Assembly: GCF_003346715.1 (NCBI RefSeq) | Contig: NZ_QQPQ01000012.1 | Span: 62,001 to 126,000, forward strand | DNA: 64,000 nucleotides | From: Oceanispirochaeta sp. M1 | GTDB taxonomy: Bacteria > Spirochaetota > Spirochaetia > DSM-2461 | Reading direction: 5' to 3' | In this document: one piece after another, positions 52,237 to 61,493 of the stretch | Numbering within the stretch: position 1 is the stretch's first letter | Layout of the letters: each line of letters begins with the position of its first letter | Notes under the pieces: model-generated | The model's database searches: none | Seen by the model: the letters and a program-made list of their open reading frames with translations, nothing else | What the model was told of the DNA's origin: nothing | Position numbers and translations under genes: made by a program

Positions 52237-54939
52237 TTAGAGTAAATCAGCTTTCTCAATGAGGGTTATCTTATAGGAGTAATCCTTTTCATTGATAGTG
52301 AACTTGGTTGATTTATTCAGTTTAATTCCCATAATTGCGGCACCGAAGGGTGATACATAGGAAATAACATTGTTGGAGGGGTCTGATTCCCATGGACCTA
52401 AGATTGTGAAAACCTCTTCCTTCTCATTGTTTTCATCAACGAGAGTAACCTTGGTTCCGAAGGATACTTTCTTAATATCCAGAGTTGAAGGATCAAAGAC
52501 TTTAGCCTTTTCAATACCTTCTTTCAGCTTACCGACCTGAATGTTAAGAGATTCCTGCTTTTCCTTACCGGCCTTGTATTCGGCATTCTCCTTCAGGTCT
52601 CCCATTTCAATGGCAATACCGATCTCTTTGGAGTTTTGGGGAACTTCCACATCAAGGATATGCTTAAGTTCTTTCTGTTTACTCCGGAGACTCTCTTCAA
52701 GAACAAAAAGAGTATGTGAAACTGCTGTAACAGGAGTTTCTTCTTTCTCTCCAAGGAATTTAATCTTGGGATATTTATCCTTGATTTTCTGCCGGATACC
52801 CAGCTTGATGGTAACATCCATCTCTTTAACATCCTGCAGAAGGGTGAAAAGACGGCTTACTGTGTCTTCGTCTCCGCTGAGGATAAAGTCTTCAAGTCTG
52901 TTATCCTTAAAAAGAAATGTCTGAATTGCTCTGTTGAGCTTCTTATTCTCAGTAACATTTCTCTTGTTGCTTATGTCTCTGAATGTGATATCCAGAAGGT
53001 GAATCATGTTGATTAGAATCTTTTCATAGGGGATTCCAATGGAGGGGAACCAGGGTTCGTCAACAGCAGATTTTGCTATCCACAGGAAGGCTTCCCGGAA
53101 TTCTCTGAAATGAGTCATGATATCCTGCAGCTTATCTTTTACAAGATTATCAAATCCATTGCCGATAAGATCCTCAACAACTGATTTATTCAGGTAGTAG
53201 GGGAAAAGCATAATATAATAGTTCTGCCACTCATCAATATTGGCTTTGATCTCCAGGAGAAACTCTCTTTTCAGATCTGCATATTGAATGGAACCGAACA
53301 TCAATTCCAGGTCTTCAACATCATTAAATACATCAGTGAAACTATAATTTATTCCAGGGTTGAGGAAGGGGAAATCCTTGATGATTTTAGAAACAAAAAG
53401 AAAGGAACAAACTACCTGCTCATTTACATTGGCGGCTTTCAGAAAAGCTGTGAAGTAATTAAACATTTCAGAAAAGTAGTCTGAATCAGGATCTGCTTCT
53501 TTCATAAACTCAAGAATTGTCTGGTATCTGTCAAAGAAATTAGTCTCAGCCTTAAATCTGTTGAAGGTTTTCTCTTCAAAGGAAATGGGCTTATCTCTTA
53601 CCATAAACAGATCAAGCTTCTCGGGCATATTACCAAAATCGGCATCTGTTTTAAGAACTCTTCTTGCTTCGGTACTCCAGCTGGACCATTCACCCTGTGT
53701 TAGAACAGCAGGAACAAGCTCAGCTTTCATTCTTTTCATATCAGCAGCATTGTTAAAACTTCTGATAACTGTTTTCAGAGTCCAGGGAATATCTTTTTTA
53801 ACTTTGGCATGAAGCTTCTCTTTAGGAAGAATGCTTTTCAATACCCATATATGATTCTTTGTAAGACTCAACAAAGCATTTACAGCCATTTTGAGAGACA
53901 TGGTGTGTCCACGCTTTGTTGCAAAATCGATTGTGATTTCATCACCCTTGATTCCACGAATAACACCGACACCCCATGTTTTATGGTGTACAAAATTTCC
54001 TGCATCGAAAGAGATATGCTTTTCAAAGTCAGAAATCGCTTCGGTGATATTTCTCCAGCTCTGATTGAGGTTTGAAAGTTTAATATATTCTTCCAGCTGA
54101 CTGTGACCTTCAAAACGGCTTCTGTAGCAGTTGACGATCTCTTTTCTTGCCCAGGGGCTTTTTGCATCGTACTGAAGAATCAATTTCAATATATTGATTG
54201 CAGTTTCCCAATCACCTTTTTCCTGAATTGCAGGGTAAATGTCTTCAAGAAGAACTGTAGCTTTTTCAATGGACATGGTTTTGGCGATTTTCTTTTCAAC
54301 CATAAGAAAGAATTCAAGATCATCAAGACTCAGTTCGATCAGTTTTGACCAAACATCTTTAACATTTGTAAAGAGGTTTTTATTGATATATCGGTGTATT
54401 GCTTTTTTATAATAGCTGATAGCTGCTTCAGTCTTTCCATCAGCTTCATATTTTTCAGCTAGTTTCTTGACGATCTCGGCTTCGTTGTAATCAATTTTGA
54501 TTAGTCTTTCCCAGACAGTGAAAATCTCATCATGACGATCTTCATTGCTGTAACACTCAGAAAGAACACGGAGAGCCATTTTGTTTTCACCGAATCTGAG
54601 AATCCGTTCACAAAGAAATTCAACTATATTCCATTTGTGATTACCGGAAAAGATGTTGATTAGCTCAACAAGGTGAGAATCGTCAATCTGCTGTTTATCG
54701 AGAGAGATGATTCCTGATATATACAAACCGATAATACTGTTTTTTGAGTGATCAAGATGCTCTTCACAAAGTTCCTTGATTTCATCCTGTATATTGGAAT
54801 TAAGAATCTCTTCTACTGTTTCATCCAGCTCTTCAAAATTCTTGATTGTATAATTGCTGAGAGTAGCACGGGTCCATTTTTCCTCATTCAATAAATCATT
54901 AATTTTGTTGATCATTTCTTCTGACATAGTTTTTAACAT
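52237..54939 (-). CDS. TPR-GreA fusion transcription factor, spirochaete type
   Basis: A 900-residue protein. The first 740 residues are helical with TPR-like pairs (ALRVLSECYSNEDRHDEIF, YEADGKTEAAISYYKKAI) and a KOW/CarD-like patch (FVHHKTWGVGVIRGIKGDEITIDF near 325-350). The last 160 residues are a GreA domain: coiled coil with GDLKENAEY (780-788), keeping the acidic residues that stimulate RNA polymerase transcript cleavage, then the FKBP-like C-terminal domain. E. coli GreA is only 158 residues. Long fusions of this type are known in spirochaetes. Two ATGs four codons apart follow one AGGAG; the second is the better spaced (13 nt versus 1). It follows a TPR gene by 9 nt. Confidence 0.88.
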   Translation of the reverse strand: MLKTMSEEMINKINDLLNEEKWTRATLSNYTIKNFEELDETVEEILNSNIQDEIKELCEEHLDHSKNSIIGLYISGIISLDKQQIDDSHLVELINIFSGNHKWNIVEFLCERILRFGENKMALRVLSECYSNEDRHDEIFTVWERLIKIDYNEAEIVKKLAEKYEADGKTEAAISYYKKAIHRYINKNLFTNVKDVWSKLIELSLDDLEFFLMVEKKIAKTMSIEKATVLLEDIYPAIQEKGDWETAINILKLILQYDAKSPWARKEIVNCYRSRFEGHSQLEEYIKLSNLNQSWRNITEAISDFEKHISFDAGNFVHHKTWGVGVIRGIKGDEITIDFATKRGHTMSLKMAVNALLSLTKNHIWVLKSILPKEKLHAKVKKDIPWTLKTVIRSFNNAADMKRMKAELVPAVLTQGEWSSWSTEARRVLKTDADFGNMPEKLDLFMVRDKPISFEEKTFNRFKAETNFFDRYQTILEFMKEADPDSDYFSEMFNYFTAFLKAANVNEQVVCSFLFVSKIIKDFPFLNPGINYSFTDVFNDVEDLELMFGSIQYADLKREFLLEIKANIDEWQNYYIMLFPYYLNKSVVEDLIGNGFDNLVKDKLQDIMTHFREFREAFLWIAKSAVDEPWFPSIGIPYEKILINMIHLLDITFRDISNKRNVTENKKLNRAIQTFLFKDNRLEDFILSGDEDTVSRLFTLLQDVKEMDVTIKLGIRQKIKDKYPKIKFLGEKEETPVTAVSHTLFVLEESLRSKQKELKHILDVEVPQNSKEIGIAIEMGDLKENAEYKAGKEKQESLNIQVGKLKEGIEKAKVFDPSTLDIKKVSFGTKVTLVDENNEKEEVFTILGPWESDPSNNVISYVSPFGAAIMGIKLNKSTKFTINEKDYSYKITLIEKADLL

Positions 54940-54948
54940 ACTCCTGCT

Positions 54949-55890
54949 TTAGTTGATGTACTGCCGGTAAATTGACGGGTTAAGCAATTTTATATTCATA
55001 AGGACCTCATCAATCGTTTTTCTATCTTCCTTCGTGCTTATATAATGATCAATAAGCCAGAAATACCTATTTATTAAACGGGGCACCAGCGTCCCGTTCT
55101 CACTATTCTGCCGGATTTCATTCTGAAGAGAAAAAATGGACTGCTTGAGTTTTCCATACTCAATAGGCCGCATTTCTCTTTTGATATTGAATACTCCATA
55201 GATGACTCCGTACACAGGAAGCCATTCACTCAGGTATTCTTTTTCTATACCGGTCTCAATAACTTTCTCAATGAGCTTCAGTATGAGTCCTGATTCAAGT
55301 CTTGATAAATCAACTTGCTCAGGATTCAGATAGAAAGCTTCCCGAAAAAATATTTTAGCTCCCTGCATTTCATCTACAAGGGCATAAGTATCAGCCAATT
55401 CAGCCAGAATCTCAGAGTTATCTCTGTTCATCTTGGCACCTTTTTCAAGGATACTGACTGCTTTTTCATAATTCCCCAGCACCTTATTGCATCTTCCGAT
55501 TCCAAGGTACAGTTCCAAATCATTGTTATCATCCAGATGTAACTGTTCATAGCAGCACAACGCTTCTGAATGAACCATGTATTTCAGGGATTGAATTCCC
55601 CTCTCAGGAGCCACACTTTTGATTTTGTCTGACCAGTCAGTAAACTGATCCCACTGCTTCAAAAGATAGTCTCCCTTTTCATATGGACCGGTAAAATCGA
55701 TCATTCTGTTCCAGCGCTCTTTCCAGAATTTCAGCATTCTGAGAAGTCCCGCCAGTTCTTCACGGTCAAAGTCTACAGAATAAGCTTCATCCAGCATAGA
55801 CAGGGCTCTATCGAGTTCCCGTCTCGCGGTAGAGCGATAGACATCTTCGAGATATTCATCTATGTCTTTTTTCAGCTCTATATCACTCAT
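54949..55890 (-). CDS. TPR protein upstream of GreA fusion
   Basis: A 313-residue cytoplasmic helical protein without signal peptide. TPR-like units are visible in LDRALSMLDEAYSVDFDREE, YLGIGRCNKVLGNYEKAVSILEKGA and ILAELADTYALVDEMQGAKIFF. Its gene ends 9 nt before the GreA-TPR gene, in one transcript, so the two may act as partners in transcription or RNA polymerase assembly; that is inference. The leader of about 55 nt contains two small hairpins and no strong Shine-Dalgarno. Confidence 0.65.
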   Translation of the reverse strand: MSDIELKKDIDEYLEDVYRSTARRELDRALSMLDEAYSVDFDREELAGLLRMLKFWKERWNRMIDFTGPYEKGDYLLKQWDQFTDWSDKIKSVAPERGIQSLKYMVHSEALCCYEQLHLDDNNDLELYLGIGRCNKVLGNYEKAVSILEKGAKMNRDNSEILAELADTYALVDEMQGAKIFFREAFYLNPEQVDLSRLESGLILKLIEKVIETGIEKEYLSEWLPVYGVIYGVFNIKREMRPIEYGKLKQSIFSLQNEIRQNSENGTLVPRLINRYFWLIDHYISTKEDRKTIDEVLMNIKLLNPSIYRQYIN

Positions 55891-55939
55891 TCTTGTTTTA
55901 GCCTGAACATTCAGGTAAATGCACTACTGCATCTTTCTA

Positions 55940-55967
55940 ATTATACCTGTCCCGCTACTTTAGTCAA
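55940..55967 (-). promoter_or_regulatory. Promoter of TPR/GreA operon
   Basis: On the minus strand -35 TTGACT (5/6), a 16-bp spacer and a perfect -10 TATAAT, about 50 bp before the first ATG. Confidence 0.65.
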
Positions 55968-56032
55968 CAAATGCAAACTTTGTGAAGCAATGAAAATTCA
56001 TAATTCACTGTTTTTTCTTTTGAAGCTGCAGT

Positions 56033-56060
56033 TTTACAAAAAAAAACTTTTAAGTATAAT
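56033..56060 (+). promoter_or_regulatory. Promoter predicting leaderless rpe mRNA
   Basis: -35 TTTACA (5/6), 16-bp A-rich spacer and perfect -10 TATAAT ending 6 nt before the ATG. The six bases TGATAA contain no ribosome-binding sequence. Confidence 0.7.
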
Positions 56061-56066
56061 TGATAA

Positions 56067-56723
56067 ATGAAGAAAATAATAAAATGCGCTCCTTCGATTT
56101 TAGCGTCTGATTTTGCGAATATCTCCCAGGGTATTAATCTGATTGAATCTGCCGGAGCAGATTGGGTCCATCTTGACGTTATGGATGGATCATTTGTCCC
56201 CGAAATAACTTTTGGATCTCAGATGGTAAAAGCCGTGAAGTCAAAAACAGATCTTCCTCTTGATGTTCATCTGATGATTGAGAAACCTGAAAATCATGTT
56301 CAGTCCTTTTTAAAGGCCGGTTCCGATTTTATCACCTTTCATGCGGAAGCTGTTGTTCATGGCCACAGGGTTATACAGATGATTAAGGACGGCGGTGCAG
56401 GAGCAGGGATCTCTATAGTACCTTCAACTCCTGTTTCAGTATTGTCTGAGTTGCTCCCTTTTGTAGATCTGGTGCTTATTATGACAGTAAACCCGGGATA
56501 CGGTGGACAGTCTCTGATCCCTGAATGTCTCGATAAGGTCAGAATACTCAATGAAATAAGAGAAGAAAAGGGCTATAAGTATGAGATCTCAATTGACGGC
56601 GGGGTAAACAGGTCCACAATAAAGCAGAGTAAGGAGGCAGGAATAGATGTTTTTGTCGCCGGGTCCGCTTTCTTCGGTGCCGACGATCCTGCAGCAGAGG
56701 TTGAGTATCTAAAAAATTGCTGA
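56067..56723 (+). CDS. rpe: Ribulose-phosphate 3-epimerase
   Basis: A 218-residue TIM barrel of normal Rpe length. CAPSILASDFANI at the N-terminus, VHLDVMDGSFVPEITFG with the metal and catalytic Asp, DVHLMIEKPE, TVNPGYGGQSLIPE and ISIDGGVN are all present. It interconverts ribulose-5- and xylulose-5-phosphate. The N-terminus is fixed by the fold, so the start cannot lie much further downstream; that makes the absent Shine-Dalgarno and the close -10 meaningful. Confidence 0.96.
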   Translation: MKKIIKCAPSILASDFANISQGINLIESAGADWVHLDVMDGSFVPEITFGSQMVKAVKSKTDLPLDVHLMIEKPENHVQSFLKAGSDFITFHAEAVVHGHRVIQMIKDGGAGAGISIVPSTPVSVLSELLPFVDLVLIMTVNPGYGGQSLIPECLDKVRILNEIREEKGYKYEISIDGGVNRSTIKQSKEAGIDVFVAGSAFFGADDPAAEVEYLKNC

Positions 56724-56789
56724 TCTGGGTGAAAGGTATTTTACTTTAAAGGATGGACCGCCGATGTTTGAACTGTGAGGTACTGTCTG

Positions 56790-57605
56790 ATGAAATGGAA
56801 ATTTCTGCAAAGCAAACTCTTGATTGTTTGTCTGATATTGATTGTGCAGCCTGTATTTGCCGGCAATGCTCTAAATGATGAATTTCTCTTCGGGCTTGAT
56901 TTGTTCAAGGAAGCCCGTTATGAACAGTCAATACGTCTGTTTCAGGCTGTGTTAGATGATCCGAAATCTGATGATCTGCACGGAGATGCAAGTTATTGGC
57001 TGTCCAGAAGCTATCTGGAAAGTGGAGATCTTGTCAGTTCATCCCAGTACCTGGATGATTTTCTGATGAATTATGCCTCTCATGGACTCAATATCCCTGG
57101 ACGGTACTATAAGGGAAGAATACTCTTCATGCAGGAGGAGTATGATAAATCAATTCATTATTTCTCCTCTTTCCTGACTTCATATCCTGACAGCCCCTAT
57201 TATGCCAACAGCCTTTTCTGGATAGGTGAGTCGCTGTATTTCCTTGGAAGATTCGATGAAGCAGGTGAAATATACAGCAGCCTCCTTGAGAAATATCCCC
57301 GCAGTGTTAAAACTGAAGCATCACGCTACCGTCTCTCCCTTATTGAATATAGATACAGGGAAGAGGAACTGCTCAAGCTGCTTCAATGGAGTCACGAGGA
57401 GTTTTTAAAGAGCTCTGGAGATTACGAGCAGAAAGAAAAAGAATTTAATCAGGCTCTTGCTGTTTATCAGGAAAAACTGATTGAACTGACAAAAACGCGG
57501 GAAATCTATGATAACAGGTTGAAGCTGCTTTCCTTTAAGCAAGAAGCTCTGGATTTGAAAGAAAGACTCCTTAGAGCTGTTTCCGGAGGCGAATCAGGTG
57601 AATAA
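56790..57605 (+). CDS. Periplasmic TPR protein (CpoB/YbgF-like)
   Basis: A 271-residue exported protein with a signal peptide (cleavage near QPVFAGNA). The mature part holds four or five TPR units including LFKEARYEQSIRLFQAVLDD, ASYWLSRSYLESGDLVSSSQYL, EEYDKSIHYFSSFLTSYPDSPY and LFWIGESLYFLGRFDEAGEIY, ending in a coiled coil. This matches CpoB/YbgF and BamD-like outer-membrane assembly TPR proteins. I start at the ATG preceded by GAGG (10 nt); an upstream GTG is possible. The next gene begins before this one ends. Confidence 0.75.
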   Translation: MKWKFLQSKLLIVCLILIVQPVFAGNALNDEFLFGLDLFKEARYEQSIRLFQAVLDDPKSDDLHGDASYWLSRSYLESGDLVSSSQYLDDFLMNYASHGLNIPGRYYKGRILFMQEEYDKSIHYFSSFLTSYPDSPYYANSLFWIGESLYFLGRFDEAGEIYSSLLEKYPRSVKTEASRYRLSLIEYRYREEELLKLLQWSHEEFLKSSGDYEQKEKEFNQALAVYQEKLIELTKTREIYDNRLKLLSFKQEALDLKERLLRAVSGGESGE

Positions 57606-58620
57606 AATTAAATATACAGCAGCAGTACTGCTTCTTATAACCGGTCTCTACGGAATCTCGGCATTAGAGCTCAAGGATAATTCCTCAAAGGTTCTTTTTG
57701 ATGAGAAAGATGCTGTATGGAGTCTTTATTACAATTATGATGGAAAAATGCTCCCTTTGTTTGAAGACAGGGACAGCAGAACCTCATATATGAATATAGT
57801 AATAGACAACAGAACATACAGACTTCAGAAGAACTCCTTTTTTAACCAGCATACTGAATCAAACAACGGTTATGTCGTAGCTCACTGGAGCAATAATATT
57901 CTTCATGTGACTCAGACCGTTAAGGTGGATCATCAGATTAAAGGGTTCAGCGTGACGGTTACTGTCAGAAACCTTTCAAAGAATTACCTCTCAGTGGGTT
58001 TGAAAAACCTTGTTGATACTCATAATAACTCGGATGGTCCCGATTTTACTGTTAACGGAAATCTTCCTGTCAACTCTGAAAGAGAGTGGACTGCGGCGGA
58101 AGTTCCTGACTACTGGGCTACATTTCCAAATAGTGAATCTGGAAGTCAGATGACCTACACAACTCTGGGAGACAGAAAGCCTGATAGAATAATTTTTGCC
58201 AACTGGAAGCGTTTGAATGACAGTGACTGGGATTTTAATCTTAGAGAAGGCCGGGATTTTTCTCTGCTGCCTTATTCAATAAATGATTCGGCTGCAGGTA
58301 TTTTTTACAACGCTGTCTCCATCCCCCCGGGGACTGAAATATCAATACAGTATGCTCTGACAGCCGGAGGGCCTGTTCTTGGAAAGAGGAGCAGTGCTTC
58401 TACGGCAGCTGTTGCTGGCAGTTCAGATACTCTGGACGGGAAACAGATTATTCTCAATTATGCCCTGGGATATGACCTGGACCTGATTGATAAAATTATT
58501 GATGAGATCAATTCGCTTCTAAAGACTGCTGATCCGGTATATAATTCTCAAATTGAGTACTATGAAAATGAACTGGAGAAGCTTAAGCAAAAATTATCTC
58601 ACTATGAAAATTTACAATAA
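57598..58620 (+). CDS. Exported beta-rich protein of unknown function
   Basis: A 340-residue protein with a signal peptide ending near GISALEL. The mature part has a beta-strand pattern (YNYDGKMLPLFED, GYVVAHWSNNILHVTQTVKV, KGFSVTVTVRNLS, YSINDSAAGIFYNAVSIPPGTEI) like a carbohydrate- or galactose-mutarotase-type sandwich, then a long C-terminal coiled coil (from about 290). No catalytic set is recognisable. The start is GTG, 8 nt inside the end of the TPR gene. Likely an envelope partner of its neighbours; similar sequences appear to be limited to spirochaetes, but that needs a search. Confidence 0.55.
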   Translation: MNKIKYTAAVLLLITGLYGISALELKDNSSKVLFDEKDAVWSLYYNYDGKMLPLFEDRDSRTSYMNIVIDNRTYRLQKNSFFNQHTESNNGYVVAHWSNNILHVTQTVKVDHQIKGFSVTVTVRNLSKNYLSVGLKNLVDTHNNSDGPDFTVNGNLPVNSEREWTAAEVPDYWATFPNSESGSQMTYTTLGDRKPDRIIFANWKRLNDSDWDFNLREGRDFSLLPYSINDSAAGIFYNAVSIPPGTEISIQYALTAGGPVLGKRSSASTAAVAGSSDTLDGKQIILNYALGYDLDLIDKIIDEINSLLKTADPVYNSQIEYYENELEKLKQKLSHYENLQ

Positions 58621-59698
58621 GACACTTAAAAAAGCATATAAACTTCTCAGATCCGGGCAATATGGTAAAGTTGTTGCCCTGCTGGAACCTAAGGTTCCTC
58701 TATTTCTTGAAAATTATCAGTTTTACTATATTCTGGGAATCGCCTGCCTCCGGAACGGTGATAACGGCGGGGCCGATACATATCTGAAAAGAGCCGTTCA
58801 GGTAAACAGGAATGCCGTTGAACCTCGTCTGTTTCTGGCTTCTCTTGCACTCAGACGTAAAGATACAACCGAGGCCGTCAGATTATGGCTCGGTATTCTT
58901 GATATTGATTCATCCTGTAAAGAAGCCAAGAAGGGCCTTGACAGGATTAGAAAAATATCAGATTCAGAGGCTCTGGATCTGTACCTCAACAGAAACAGCT
59001 TTCGTAAGCTCCTCCCGAGGATTAGAAAGAGACTGTCCCCACTGTTTCTGCTTATACCCCTAATGGCAGTTATCTTTTTTTCCGGGTATATGAAGCGCGA
59101 TCTGATTTCCGGATGGTTTGATTCCAATGATCTTCCTTCCAGAGAAAATCTTTCCTATATGTTCAGTGATTTGAAAAAAGAGAAGCTGACGGATGAGAAT
59201 CCTCAGGGCTTTATTTTCAATTTAACTGAAGACCAGATTCTTACTTCGTTGAAAAGTGCTCAGACTTACTTTGATGCATATGATGATAACCGAACCCGGA
59301 AAGAAATAAACAGAGTTCTCTATTCAAATGCTTCAGAATCTGCCAAACAGCGGGCACGTATACTTGAGGGCTATCTGAAAGAGCCAGATCTTACATCCTT
59401 TGAAAACATTTTTGACTATAAAGATGTGATTGAAGATCCCTATCTATATAATAAATGCTTTATCAGGTGGAAAGGGCGCTTTTCCAATCTGAATATGTCC
59501 GATCCGGGAATGTTCTTTGATTTTCTGGTGGGTTATGATACCGCAGAGGTACTTGAAGGTATTGAACCGGCGTATACCGATTTCCAGGTACGTCTGGACA
59601 GCAGCCTTCCCCTGGAAGTTCTGGGACAGATAGAGACACTCGACAGAGACAGCCTCAGGATCAGAGTTGTTTCACTTCGAAATATAGTTGATCCATAA
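58604..59698 (+). CDS. Membrane-anchored TPR protein
   Basis: A 364-residue protein. The N-terminal 130 residues hold three TPR units (LKKAYKLLRSGQYGKVVALL, YILGIACLRNGDNGGADTYL, FLASLALRRKDTTEAVRLWL) in the cytoplasm. One membrane helix follows (RLSPLFLLIPLMAVIFFSGY near 143-162), then a C-terminal domain of about 200 residues outside. The start used is an ATG overlapping the previous gene by 17 nt, where the protein-like sequence begins; the frame is open 51 nt further upstream. No strong Shine-Dalgarno, so coupling is likely. Third gene of an envelope trio. Confidence 0.6.
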   Translation: MKIYNKTLKKAYKLLRSGQYGKVVALLEPKVPLFLENYQFYYILGIACLRNGDNGGADTYLKRAVQVNRNAVEPRLFLASLALRRKDTTEAVRLWLGILDIDSSCKEAKKGLDRIRKISDSEALDLYLNRNSFRKLLPRIRKRLSPLFLLIPLMAVIFFSGYMKRDLISGWFDSNDLPSRENLSYMFSDLKKEKLTDENPQGFIFNLTEDQILTSLKSAQTYFDAYDDNRTRKEINRVLYSNASESAKQRARILEGYLKEPDLTSFENIFDYKDVIEDPYLYNKCFIRWKGRFSNLNMSDPGMFFDFLVGYDTAEVLEGIEPAYTDFQVRLDSSLPLEVLGQIETLDRDSLRIRVVSLRNIVDP

Positions 59699-59856
59699 TC
59701 TCTTTGCTGGTATATTAACAATACAAATGTATAGTGTTTTGCTGAATCTCAAAATTATGTTAATTATGTATGAAGTATGAGAGCAGTTTTTACTGTATGA
59801 TTATTATCAATAATTAACAGTAAGGCTCAGTTCAGTTGAATCAGCGGAGGAAAATC

Positions 59857-60948
59857 ATGGCAGATAAAAGCTCAGATGACAAAAAAAAGGCTATAGAAGC
59901 CGCCCGTCTACAGATAGAAAAGCAGTTCGGTAAGGGTTCCATCATGAAAATGGGCGATCAGCCTCATATGGAAGTTGAGGCTATCCCTTCAGGTTCAATT
60001 CTTCTGGATGAAGCATTAGGTGTAGGTGGATATCCCAAGGGCCGTATTGTTGAAATTTATGGTCCTGAATCCTCAGGAAAAACAACACTGGCTCTTCATG
60101 CAATTGCTGAGTCTCAGAAACAGGGTGGTATTGCTGCTTTTATCGATGCAGAGCATGCCCTTGATCCTTCATATGCCAGGGGACTTGGTGTCAATGTTGA
60201 TGAATTGTGGGTTTCTCAGCCTGACACAGGTGAACAGTCACTGGAAATAACAGAGTCTTTAATCCGTTCCGGTGCTGTAGATATCATTGTCGTTGACTCA
60301 GTTGCCGCTTTGACGCCACGTGCCGAGATCGAAGGGGATATGGGTGATTCCCATATGGGATTACAGGCAAGACTGATGAGTCAGGCTCTTCGTAAATTGA
60401 CAGGTATCATTTCCAAGTCCAACGCTTGTCTTATTTTTATCAATCAGATTCGTATGAAAATAGGTGTTATGTTTGGAAATCCTGAAACCACAACTGGTGG
60501 TAATGCTCTGAAATTCTATTCTTCAGTCCGTCTTGAGGTTCGAAAGATTGAAACAATGGCCAAGGGACAGGAAGATGCAATCGGTAACAGGGTTCGTGTA
60601 AAAGTTGTAAAAAATAAGGTAGCCCCTCCTTTTCGTAAGGTGGAACTTGAAATTATATTCGGTAAGGGTATTTCTTCTATTGCAAGTCTTATGGATGCAG
60701 CTCTGAAGTATGAACTGATTCAGAAAAGCGGAAGCTGGTACTCCATGGATGAGGAGAGAATCGGACAGGGACGTGATAATGTCAAAAAATATCTGGAAGA
60801 TAATGAAGTTATTGCAGAGAATCTTCTTTTACAATTAAGAGGAATAATGTTCCCTTCCAAGAAAGTTGAAGCTCCCAAGGATGATAAGAAAGTTAAGAAA
60901 GCTACTAAAGATAAAGAACCCAAGAAAATAAAAGAGGAGTTGTTCTGA
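59857..60948 (+). CDS. recA: RecA recombinase
   Basis: A 363-residue RecA. Walker A is GPESSGKTT near residue 69, the L1 and L2 loops lie at [21 protein letters not shown] and [13 protein letters not shown], and Walker B is [12 protein letters not shown]. The C-terminus is lysine-rich (about 30 residues), longer than in E. coli. It forms filaments on single-stranded DNA for recombination and LexA cleavage. The start chosen is the ATG preceded by GGAGG; a TTG seven codons upstream is an artefact. The stop TGA overlaps the likely CTG start of folK. Confidence 0.98.
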   Translation: MADKSSDDKKKAIEAARLQIEKQFGKGSIMKMGDQPHMEVEAIPSGSILLDEALGVGGYPKGRIVEIYGPESSGKTTLALHAIAESQKQGGIAAFIDAEHALDPSYARGLGVNVDELWVSQPDTGEQSLEITESLIRSGAVDIIVVDSVAALTPRAEIEGDMGDSHMGLQARLMSQALRKLTGIISKSNACLIFINQIRMKIGVMFGNPETTTGGNALKFYSSVRLEVRKIETMAKGQEDAIGNRVRVKVVKNKVAPPFRKVELEIIFGKGISSIASLMDAALKYELIQKSGSWYSMDEERIGQGRDNVKKYLEDNEVIAENLLLQLRGIMFPSKKVEAPKDDKKVKKATKDKEPKKIKEELF

Positions 60949-61493
60949 AAGAAGAACACTCCTTAAACAAGGTCTATATCGGTATCGGCACAAATGTGGG
61001 CGATCGTATTGCCAATCTCCTTGGCGCATGCAGATCCCTGAATGATATATTGGATGATTTCTCAGCATCCTCTGTCTGGGAAACCAGAGCTATGATTGTT
61101 GAAGATCAGCCTAATTTTCTTAATATGGCAGTCTGTGGTGACTATCAGGGAGGCGAGAACAGTCTTCTTGAAGATCTCCAACGCATTGAAGCCTCCCTGG
61201 GGCGTGACCGCAGCAGGGAGATCCCTAAAGGTCCAAGAACAATGGATCTTGATATATTGTTCTTTTCAGATAAAAAAATTGAAACAGAGACACTTACAAT
61301 TCCCCATCCGGGAATTCGGCTGAGGGCCTTTGTTCTCTATCCTCTTCTGGAAGTTTATCCCAAAGATTCACCGGCCTATATTCAATATAAGGAAGCACTG
61401 GAACAAATGGATGATCAGGGTGTAGAGTGTTTTATAAAAATTATGAAGGGAAAAAGTATCTTCAAAGCCTTGGAGGAAAAGCGCATTGAGTGA
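60945..61493 (+). CDS. folK: HPPK (folate biosynthesis kinase), probable CTG start
   Basis: A protein of about 182 residues if started at CTG. The fold's first strand reads [17 protein letters not shown], then [25 protein letters not shown] holds the two metal-binding Asp residues, then [19 protein letters not shown]. It transfers pyrophosphate from ATP to hydroxymethyl-dihydropterin. Starting at the in-frame GTG would remove VYIGIGTN, which every HPPK needs. Between the upstream in-frame stop and that GTG the only near-start codon is CTG, five bases after GAGGAG and overlapping recA's stop as CTGA. Confidence 0.88.
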   Translation: MKEEHSLNKVYIGIGTNVGDRIANLLGACRSLNDILDDFSASSVWETRAMIVEDQPNFLNMAVCGDYQGGENSLLEDLQRIEASLGRDRSREIPKGPRTMDLDILFFSDKKIETETLTIPHPGIRLRAFVLYPLLEVYPKDSPAYIQYKEALEQMDDQGVECFIKIMKGKSIFKALEEKRIE

